A stretch of DNA of 64,000 nucleotides. Origin: Spongilla lacustris (lineage: Eukaryota; Porifera; Demospongiae; Spongillida; Spongillidae). Location of the stretch: contig OX442417.1 of NCBI GenBank assembly GCA_949361645.1, forward strand, positions 1,128,164 through 1,192,163, read 5' to 3'. A program made the position numbers and the translations under genes. Shown here piece after piece: positions 57,301 through 64,000 of this stretch; the stretch's first letter is position 1, and each line of letters begins with the position of its first letter. Below the pieces are notes generated by a model. It saw only the letters and a list, made by a program, of their open reading frames with translations, did no database searches and was not told where the DNA came from.

Positions 57301-60300
57301 CAGATGTTATACTGTAAGCGATAATCATCGCTACGTACATTTGGGTCTGGGAACGAGACTATATGTATGGGCCATTTCTCCATATGCTGAGGAATGTGCT
57401 AATATTAGGCCTATTTTCTCGTCCAATTTTGTCAGATCTGCTTTTTATACTTTGTCCAGTTCAATCCAGAATGTTTTTACTTACTTGTTTTAATTATTTT
57501 CTATAGAAGGCTCCAAGACTAATGGAGATCTAGAACGTATATATTGCACTGGGTATGCTTATTGTAAATTTGACTTCCGCTGAAGTGAGTACATTGCTTT
57601 AATGTACTGCTAGTACTGGTGTACACCTGACCCAAATACAATGCTTCTGTTTTCCTCATAAAAATAAAAATACAGAACAATGCGAGCTCCTGCCTAGCTA
57701 GCTAAGCATAGATTGTATAAACATTTATGCATGATGTGCATTTTGAGCGCTGATATAGTTCAAGAGTCGTGAAGCTTTGCCCTAGCAAGGCGCCTGATGG
57801 TCTTTATAACAACATACACTATGATAGCCAGCAGCAAGACCAGAACGTAAATGGCATTCCTGGCACCTGCATTCCAGTGAGCCACCAATATTCCAATCAA
57901 TGCCCAAATAACAACCGGATACACGGAGAAGGCATATACGGTAAAGCGACGGAAGGTCGTGTTTTCCAGCATTATGTAGGCTAGTAGTAAAAGGGTTAAT
58001 AACACCAGGGACACTGTGGCACTAGTGGTCGAGTCCAATCCCCAAGAGTACTGCAGCACGATTGCCAAGTTGATAAACACTGCGAGGGTCCCCCATGTCG
58101 TGTAGCACAGAAGTCCGTTGATAGGGAGCGCCCACGTGAGCCAGTAATCGCGCCTTGACACCGCTTCGCTTTGATGCCGCGCACTGCAGAAGTGCACCCA
58201 CAGCAACCATATTGTCACATAAAGGAATACGTCGAGGAGAATAAAAACAACCAACGATGCTATGAGTAGCTTGTTTACACACAGATACATCCACACAATG
58301 TTACAGCAGTTAACCAGGGCGTAGGACCAGTACACCCCTGAGATCGTTCTGGCGGCTTTGGGCCTAAAGACGAAGGACCAAGCATAGCCCAGCCAAAGGA
58401 TCTGCCACATGTAGATGATCGCCCAGATGGCGAATGTGTAGCCAGAAGGAGTGATTTGGGTGTAGAATTCATTTGACACCTCTTCCACATCGATCCCGAA
58501 GATTTCCGATGTTAGTCCGTTTACAACTAGCGTTAACAATGTAACACAGCTCGTTGTTAGCAAGGACGCTACTTCCCACCAGTACGCCATTCTTGGACAG
58601 AGAAGATGTCGAGGCATTCGTTTTAAATACGTACTTACGCGTCGATTAGAAAACGATTGCGTAACGTTGCATCAGTGACGTAACCATATAAATTTGAACT
58701 CATGACGTCATATGAACCTAGTTTCGGCCCCAGAGTTGCGGATGGATTACATCAGCTTCTGCAGCTGGGTCTGGGGCCGAGACTAATATGAATAAGGGTC
58801 CCTCGCTATTACTAGTGTGCTCAAATAAAAATGAAACCAGCCAACTTTCTAACCCCAGGCTGGCTATATGGACCCCTCTAACCCCAGGCTGGCTACATGG
58901 ACCCGTCTAACCCCATGCTGGCTACATGGACCCCTCTAACCCCAGGCTGGCTACATGGACCCCTCTAACCCCAGGCTGGCTATATGGACCCCTCTAACCC
59001 CAGGCTGGCTATATGGACCCCTCTAACCCCAGGCTGGCTATATGGACCCCTCTAACCCCAGGCTGGCTATATGGACCCTTCTAACCCCAGGCTGGCTATA
59101 TGGACCCCTCTAACCCCAGGCTGGCTACATGGACCCCTCTAACCCCAGGCTGGCTATATATGGGCCCTTCTAACCCCAGGCTGGCTATATGGACCCCTCT
59201 AACCCCAGGCTGGCTATATGGACCCCTTAAACCCCAGGCTGGCTACATGGACCCCTCTAATGCTAGGCTGGCTACATGGACCCCTCTAATGCTAGGCTGG
59301 CTATATGGACCAGGCTGGCTAGCTATGCAGGGTCATATAGGCATGGCTATGTGGACCCCCAGAGCCTCCAGGTCTTCTGTTATGCTGCTATTCTAGTGGG
59401 TCTCAATTTTCATATCGATGATTTTATAGCTACAACTCATTATTCTTGTGAATCTGATCAACTTGTGTGGAATAATAATAATAAGCAGATTAAATTCAAT
59501 TTTACATGAGTCTAAATGGATGGTTGCTAATCAAATGAGGGCCTAGATAAGAGGGATCCTCACTGCACAAGGATTCTATACAACAGTATTGTAGGGGAGG
59601 CTCAGAGTGTTTATTAATGTTGCAGGAGAGGCATGCTTGCATTGAAATGTGACAAGCAGTCCGAATTTAAATCAATTCATAAAGAGTATTGCATCTCACA
59701 GAATTTGAACCATTAGCCTAAATTTAAATGCATACTACATCTGACCTTTGTACTGCTGTTCCATTTTGTAGTTGATGGAGGCTGGACTCAATGGGAGGAC
59801 ATCTCTGAATGCACTGGACCTTGCTCCAATGCTACCATCATGCAGAGGTGTAACTGTACCAACCCCGCCCCCAGCAATGAGGTTAGCTACTGCCAGGGTC
59901 TGGGCACTCGCAGCATACACTGCGTACCAAATCAGTGCCTAGGTGGGAACTATGGAGACGGGGGGGGGGGGGGGGGGGGGGAGGGGGAAGAGGGAGGGAG
60001 TGAAGAAAGATTGAGATTAGTCCATGTGATCAGATAGAGGGAATGATATCAGGGATTTACCGCTCCCACCCCCTACCCACCCCCTGGTTTGCCCCTAATT
60101 TGACTAATAACCCACCCCCTGGTTTACACATGCCATGTCAGAATAAAACTACATGGCATGTCATTTGGTGCAGAGGGAAGACTTTTATTTTTGCCCACCC
60201 TCTATATTATATATAATTATAATTATATATATATTCCGAAACCCACCCCCTGTTGCAAACTTGCCAGTAAATCCCTGAATATTGAAGAATCTCTTGCATT

Positions 60301-61209
60301 TGGAACTGGTGTATAGAACATGCTGACATCCACACCACCTGACCACCTGACCTCCTTCCTGCTCCCTCCTCACCACCTGACTACCTGACCTCCTTCCTGC
60401 TCCCTCCCTCCTCACAGTCAATCGCGATGAGCTCTGTGGTTATGGGGCGTGGTCGAACTGGTCTACATGCTCCGTGACGTGTGGAACAGGCATACAGACC
60501 CGTAACAGAACTGCTGATGTCCAGCCAATGGCAAACGTGTCATGCCTCCACCTGGAAGAGGCCATGACCTGCAATATGGCTCCTTGTGTCACATCAGGTA
60601 CTCTCAAGGGGTTAAAAATACAATGCAGTTGGCAAACGACTAATGAAATGATACATTTACCTGCATAATGTTACCATTGTGTTATTTAACTGCATACATT
60701 AATCAAATAGTAAATAATTCTGCTGACTAGTAAGCATTTACATTTGTGGTCTTGAGGTGATAATGAAACCAGACATCAGAGCTCTTTGCCAGATTTACGT
60801 GTCCCCATTACCTGGTCAAACATGACTTTGTTTAGAACTGTAGAAATAAACTCTTCCAGTCAGCAAATGTTGAGCTACACTGTAGTAGGGTACTAACTTA
60901 TATGTTCAGGTAGTCACTAGCTCCCACCACTACATCATCTAATGTCACTAGGGAAAGTTTACAGGTTTGCCTCTCTATACAGGGAATTGTCATCGGAGAC
61001 AGTCTGTTTAGTTGTTCCACGGACCTGGTGCCTTCAGTGACTGTATCACCACCCTACCACACAGTGTGGCCTTTGAGTGCAGAGGGCCATGCCATGATGG
61101 CTCTACGTGTACCCCCACACCGCAGGTACAGAACTTCACCATGTCATGTCCTGATGGGCTCAGATCTGTTCCTGTCAACGTTGTGGTGGCATGTGACTGC
61201 CGGCCATAA
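54364..61209 (+). CDS. Thrombospondin type-1 repeat protein gene, partial 5' end
   Basis: Plus-strand exons: partial 54364-54401 (TAGKCDRPAT, donor GTAAGC, phase 1), 59772-59942, 60418-60597 and 60983 onward. The middle two are symmetric phase 1-1 exons, each encoding one TSP type-1 repeat: GGWTQWEDISECTGPCSNAT (57 residues) and YGAWSNWSTCSVTCGTGIQT (60 residues), with the WxxW and CSxTCG motifs. The fourth exon is cysteine-rich (VAFECRGPCHDGSTC, MSCPDGLRSVPV, ending VVVACDCRP) and recalls a cystine-knot tail. With the only acceptor in the right phase (60982), TAG at 61009-61011 stops the protein after GNCHRRQSV, just before this block. A secreted or cell-surface matrix protein is likely. Linking the 54364 exon to the rest across 5.4 kb rests on phase alone. 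Confidence 0.65.
54402..55106. other. Intron/intergenic DNA after the gap
   Basis: A plus frame of 85 codons (54709-54966) has no domain. TACATGTA-like motifs are present. No other feature was recognised. Confidence 0.35.
55107..56400. repeat. Tandem segmental duplication, copy 1
   Basis: Sequence from ATGCTGAGGAATGTGCTTAT through the membrane-protein gene and its promoter (ending about TTACGTAACGTTGCAAT) is repeated at about 57383-58670 with small indels. The duplicated unit is ~1.3 kb with a ~2.3 kb offset, so each copy contains the whole gene plus ~400 bp of 3' flank. Confidence 0.8.
55502..56329 (-). CDS. TspO-like multipass membrane protein, copy 1, intronless, 275 aa
   Basis: The preferred start is MAYWWEVAS at 56329, because the sequence is conserved with copy 2 from there; an in-frame ATG 20 codons upstream exists. 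The protein has seven to eight hydrophobic segments rich in Trp. Segment 2-3 has the motif ITPSSYAFAIWAIIYMWQIL, resembling the ITPxGYxFxIWxxIY signature of tryptophan-rich TspO/MBR-related proteins. Loops hold NDVEEVSNEFN and, at the C-terminus, KTIRRLARAKLHDS. Membrane location is certain from sequence; transport or ligand role is unknown. Orthologous families occur in cnidarians and sponges as far as I recall. It lies inside the first visible intron of the TSP1 gene on the opposite strand. Confidence 0.7.
   Translation of the reverse strand: MAYWWEVASVLTTSCVTLSTLAVNALSSEIFENDVEEVSNEFNTQITPSSYAFAIWAIIYMWQILWLGYAWSFVFRPKAARTISVGVYWSYALVNCCNIVWIYLWVNKLLEAALVVFILLDVFLYVAIGLLWVHFCSARQQAVSRRDYWLTWALPINGLLCYATWTTLAVFINLATVLQYSWGLDSTTSATVSLVLLTLLLLFYVMLENTAFRRFTVYAFSVYPVVIWAFIGILVAHWNAGARNAIYVLVLLLAVIVYVVIKTIRRLARAKLHDS
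56401..57258. other. Spacer between the two membrane-protein genes
   Basis: G run (56559-56573) and C run (56587-56605) face each other as an imperfect inverted homopolymer pair. No gene recognised. Confidence 0.4.
57259..57359. mobile_element. 101-bp complete GTCTCG MITE with TA flanks
   Basis: GTCTCGTACCCAGACCCAAA and inverse, TA on each side (57257-57258, 57360-57361). Inner inverted repeat TAAGCATTATCGCTTACAG. This is the shortest near-complete member and defines the family. Confidence 0.85.
57760..58590 (-). CDS. TspO-like multipass membrane protein, copy 2, intronless, 276 aa
   Basis: ~90% identical to copy 1 at 55502-56329 with the same start (MAYWWEVAS at 58590) and the same C-terminus (RRLARAKLHDS). 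Differences include FGIDVEEVSNEFYTQITPSG, ARHQSEAVSRRD (two extra residues relative to copy 1) and LLAYIMLENTTFRRF. Both frames are intact and the substitutions look conservative in the membrane segments, so both copies are probably functional. An upstream in-frame ATG at 58617 is not conserved in context. Confidence 0.7.
   Translation of the reverse strand: MAYWWEVASLLTTSCVTLLTLVVNGLTSEIFGIDVEEVSNEFYTQITPSGYTFAIWAIIYMWQILWLGYAWSFVFRPKAARTISGVYWSYALVNCCNIVWMYLCVNKLLIASLVVFILLDVFLYVTIWLLWVHFCSARHQSEAVSRRDYWLTWALPINGLLCYTTWGTLAVFINLAIVLQYSWGLDSTTSATVSLVLLTLLLLAYIMLENTTFRRFTVYAFSVYPVVIWALIGILVAHWNAGARNAIYVLVLLLAIIVYVVIKTIRRLARAKLHDS
58721..58783. mobile_element. 63-bp GTCTCG-family MITE (GTTTCGGCCCCAG end)
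   Basis: GTTTCGGCCCCAGAG and CTGGGTCTGGGGCCGAGAC ends, flanked by TA (58719-58720, 58784-58785). The interior is the family motif GGATGGATTACATCAGC. Located ~130 bp upstream of membrane-protein copy 2. Confidence 0.75.
58845..59315. repeat. 29-bp minisatellite, ~16 copies
   Basis: The unit is CTGGCTATATGGACCCCTCT plus AACCCCAGG. In the TSP1 gene's intron. The plus frame at 59100-59396 is a repeat artefact. Confidence 0.9.
59316..59771. other. End of the large TSP1-gene intron, no feature
   Basis: A few AATAATAATAATAA units (59471-59485). Nothing else recognised before the acceptor at 59771. Confidence 0.4.
59958..59982. repeat. G homopolymer run
   Basis: A run of ~24 G just inside the intron after the first TSP1 repeat exon; G-quadruplex-prone and error-prone in sequencing. 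Confidence 0.9.
60050..60277. mobile_element. 228-bp MITE with CAGGGATTTAC ends
   Basis: CAGGGATTTAC at 60050 and its inverse GTAAATCCCTG ending 60277. The interior has CCACCCCCTGGTTT units and an AT-rich hairpin core at about 60205-60235. The CAGGG end is hAT-like. In the intron between the two TSP1 repeat exons. Confidence 0.6.
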
Positions 61210-61924
61210 AGATGGTGCACACAATCCCCAGCAGTTAACAATTCTTGATTGAGTTATCTCAGTCCAGGCCGCTTGTACGGTTGTACCCATATAATGGCCT
61301 GGAATCATACAATGAACTGAGATTGTGTTATGTATTGACATATACAAACAGTGTATATGCATTTTGAGTGTGATTGGCCAAAAGCAACAAACCTGTTTGA
61401 TATCTGTTTTTTTTTTTTAAAAAGACAAACTGTGAAGGTCCATATTAGAATCAATGTTGTATTATGCTTTGCCATTTACACATCTTTGCTCCTGTAGTGT
61501 GCCTTATTAATGCCTTGATCCAAAGGCTGAATTATTGCAGTGCAATTATTAGCAGGCATGAAGATGACCAAAAGGTTGCTCAGATTCAGGGAGTCAAAGC
61601 TCCCCACTTTGCTCTTTTCCATGCCTGCTATTGCATGAGATGCTGCATTGTCCACGGATGTATATAAACACCTGCATGCCAAAAAGTCCTAAATATTAAA
61701 TGCTTATAGGTATCAGTAAATGCTTGTGTGTGTATGTTCACCTCACTGCGCATCCATGCTTTATTGTTGTATTATGTAATTATAACAAATGTTTTTTTTT
61801 TCCCCAAAGCACTCAGTCGCTCACTGCCAAAGCCACTGTACATGTGACACCATGTTTCGATTGTTTTGACCCATGCGTATGTCAGAAGTTGTGATGAAAG
61901 TGCGATCAGGCTGTATATAGGCCA
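61210..61924. other. 3' flank of the TSP1 gene, nothing recognised
   Basis: T run 61405-61414 and 61792-61802. Minus frames contain no domain. No AATAAA was confidently assigned. Confidence 0.35.
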
Positions 61925-62630
61925 TTATGAAAAATGACCACAAAGAGTGTCACTTATAATTGCTGCTTGTCTCGATCTGTAGAATAAGCCTGTCTCATCC
62001 ACATAAAAAATATAGTCAGGTGTGTACCTCTCCAGGATACCAGGCAACTCACTTTGAGCCTTCCTCACACCTTCCTGGTCTGCACCACCTGCTTCCCCAT
62101 GCAGGCGCACACAGAATACCCCTTCCATCTAGCAAGCCATCCTTGGCTTAGTACCAGCTTGCCATCAATAGTTAAGTCATCTTTATCTGAGCTGAGTGAT
62201 AGCAATTGTAGGGGTAGTGTCAGCCAATGGATCTGAAGGAGGCGTGGCTGACGATAAACAGAGCTGAATACGTGGCCGATCAGATGATAGAGGTGTAGCT
62301 GCTGAGAGGCTAGTCTCGTAGCCAGACCCAAGTACTCAGCTGCGAATGGATTACATCACAGACCCAAGTATGTCACAGCCGGAGCCGAGGGCTAAGTAGA
62401 AATAGTTCGCGTAAATTTGAATGATTGCTCAGTAATATGTCTTATATACCTTTAAACCAAGTCCTTCATCGAGCAGAGGCCATCTAGGACCACGTCTTTT
62501 CATCGTCGTAGGTGAAATATTTTTTCTTACAGATTTTCCCACCTTGTAGCGGCTTTCCAGTCTTGCCCTTGAACCGTTCGAGCTCAGCAACAAGTTCTCC
62601 TGTTTGAACCTTTCGACGAGCAAGCTCCAC
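61925..62630 (-). pseudogene. Tigger/pogo transposase pseudogene, frameshifted and split by a MITE
   Basis: Minus-strand blocks in order: 62430-62623 (ENLLLSSNGSRARLESRYKV, pogo/CENP-B N-terminal helix-turn-helix), 62065-62270 (LSQGWLARWKGYSVCA, CENP-B HTH) and 61925-62128 (HGEAGGADQEGVRKAQSEL, YTPDYIFYVDETGLFYRS, start of the DDE domain with its first catalytic D). A frameshift occurs after RWKG, and the 62313-62392 MITE sits between the first two blocks. The downstream catalytic half is missing. No longer functional. Confidence 0.75.
62313..62392. mobile_element. GTCTCG-family MITE inside the Tigger pseudogene
   Basis: The left end TA-GTCTCGTAGCCAGACCCA is clear. The inner motif GGATTACATC and a second CAGACCCAAGT match the family; the right end (GCCGGAGCCGAGGGCTA) is decayed. 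The insertion post-dates the transposase. Confidence 0.55.
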
Positions 62631-62639
62631 AGATGACTA

Positions 62640-63140
62640 TTTAAAATTTTATTTATATAAAAGAACAGGTTTGTGTTGATTCATTATGGGAATTCAAGCG
62701 GGCCATTTGTAAAGAACAAGTATGTTGGCCTTCGAAAGTCTATTGTTCTTACAAGCGCGTTGATCTTGCAAAGGTCTATTGTTCTTGCAAGTGCAAGTTT
62801 ACAAGTACATGTTTAAAAATTTAATATGATGTAAGATTTGTAGACAGAAAACGAGGAATTATCACAGAATTTCATGCATCACATCATGCAGTATGACATG
62901 CTCACTTGCTATCACTGGCATCACTAAACCACATCATAATCAAATGATTTCATTTAAACAGCTAAGGTCTCTGAAAGTTCTGGCACATCCGCACACACAC
63001 CCCCGGCCGCACATGTCATACACAAGAACCTCCATCACAACTACATGTAGGATTCAAAGCCCTCATCTCTTGACTGAAGATACTCATACATTTTTCAAAG
63101 CCAGTAGCACTGAAGGCATCATAATTGCCATAAATGTCTG
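62640..63140. other. Intergenic, nothing recognised
   Basis: AT-rich with a repeated GTCTATTGTTCTTACAAG / GTCTATTGTTCTTGCAAG motif at 62738 and 62783. No gene. Confidence 0.35.
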
Positions 63141-64000
63141 TCCCTGATGTGAGTATGTGGGGTGTGTGGATTAAAGTAATTGGCCATTCACACCAAATAT
63201 GCTTACCAGATTGCCTGCCACTGTCACATGTGGTGGGAAAAAGGACCACCACTGAGTACAGCACAGAATAGGTAAATCGTATCCCTTGTATCCAGCTGTG
63301 TTGGGGCAAATAGTTGGAAAAGGAAGTGAAGAGGGGAAGGAAGAAGAGGAGAGGAGAGAGTAAGGGGAGGGAGGATGGCGAGAAGGGGAGAGGAAGAGAG
63401 AAGATAAGAGGAGGGGATAGCAAGCACAACCACACCAAGATAAGCAGTGCACCCATCAGCAACATATCCATGGGACATGACACAGACAAACATGCACCCA
63501 CCTTTCCAGACTCTGTGGTCCACCCCTCATCCTGGTGGGATGGTATTCCCTTTCCTCTTCTCCATGTCCACCTAATAACATCAGCCAAGAACAGCTCACA
63601 TCTGGCAGACACACACATATGAACAAATACAACATCAGAGCAGCATTGTTTTGCTTGTGGCCATGTCAAGAATAAAGCTGTCCTCATTGGAAGCTTTTGG
63701 TTTAGCAAATACTATGGGGGTGCTTTGTGAATGATATGACTTATGGGGTTACCAGTGCAGCCAGAATGAGCAGTATCTGATTTGCTCTGGTGGGGACCAC
63801 CAGAGGACACGCATTTGTGAAGGATATTCCCAAATGTTTATACATATGAATGGTCCTACCAGCAGGCCATCTTTGAGAGCTTGATAGCGTTTTGGGCTAT
63901 TCCAATACAACATGTATTTAACCGCACACCCCTGTGGGTGACAATAAATGGTGTCCAGGGGGGGAATCTAAGGAATATGTCCAGGAGGGTGGAGATTACA
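63141..64000 (-). other. Possible coding remnant at the window end
   Basis: A minus-strand frame 63016-63708 is open but includes a CT-rich repeat (63330-63420), which argues for an intron. The block 63490-63700 (CEVLFLADV-like ELFLADVIRWTWRRGKGIPS) ends at a plausible donor (GAAAG then GTGGGT). It could be a transposon or host-gene exon continuing past the window; no domain recognised. Confidence 0.25.

Noticed and set aside
1..64000. tRNA, rRNA or snRNA genes
   Set aside because: I saw no cloverleaf with A/B boxes or recognisable rRNA/snRNA core sequence; a covariance-model scan would be needed to exclude small RNAs.

Overview
The window is nuclear DNA of a multicellular animal. Genes are split into many small exons with GT..AG introns, introns are packed with micro- and minisatellites, and there is no operon structure. 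The mix of LINE fragments, a DDE integrase-type element familiar from corals and sponges, and strong TACATGTA enrichment suggests an early-branching metazoan, most likely a demosponge. The species call is inference; 'animal' is secure because three conserved metazoan genes can be reconstructed exon by exon with compatible phases.

Region 1-22000 is a transposon graveyard with very large inverted repeats. It holds a hAT-like element (55-3737) carrying a TA-flanked 2.5 kb palindrome (577-3057), a TA-flanked GTCTCG-ended element (4128-5930), and a 59-bp perfect hairpin (6566-6624). It also holds a ~5.4 kb element with ~0.7-0.8 kb terminal inverted repeats and a multi-exon integrase gene with D, D and E visible (6896-12286). 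One arm of that element is interrupted by a second hAT-like element (7676-9015) whose 5-bp target duplication is confirmed by the intact other arm. Further on are a zero-spacer palindrome (14663-16296) inserted in the terminal repeat of another element (13195-16342), a RecQ-like helicase relic inside a GTCTCG element (16693-17740), and two LINE reverse-transcriptase relics (19137-20545, 20712-21145).

Region 22000-54163 is the gene-bearing part. MCC (colorectal mutant cancer protein family, minus strand, 22757-34106, ~797 aa) faces a LysM-domain gene of the LYSMD1/2 type (plus strand, 35132-39064, 208 aa) across a CpG-containing ~1 kb intergenic stretch. Dymeclin (minus strand, 41448-54163, running into an assembly gap) follows. 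The reconstructed exons have matching phases throughout, and the products align with the vertebrate families end to end except for the MCC C-terminus and the dymeclin N-terminus.

Region 54164-64000 begins with a 200-N gap. A plus-strand secreted or membrane protein gene with thrombospondin type-1 repeats runs from 54364 to about 61209. Two tandemly duplicated intronless minus-strand genes for a TspO-like multipass membrane protein (55502-56329 and 57760-58590) lie in its large first visible intron. A frameshifted Tigger/pogo transposase pseudogene split by a small MITE (61925-62630) closes the window. The genes show no shared pathway; the head-to-head pairs (MCC/LYSMD and dymeclin/TSP1 gene) may share promoters.
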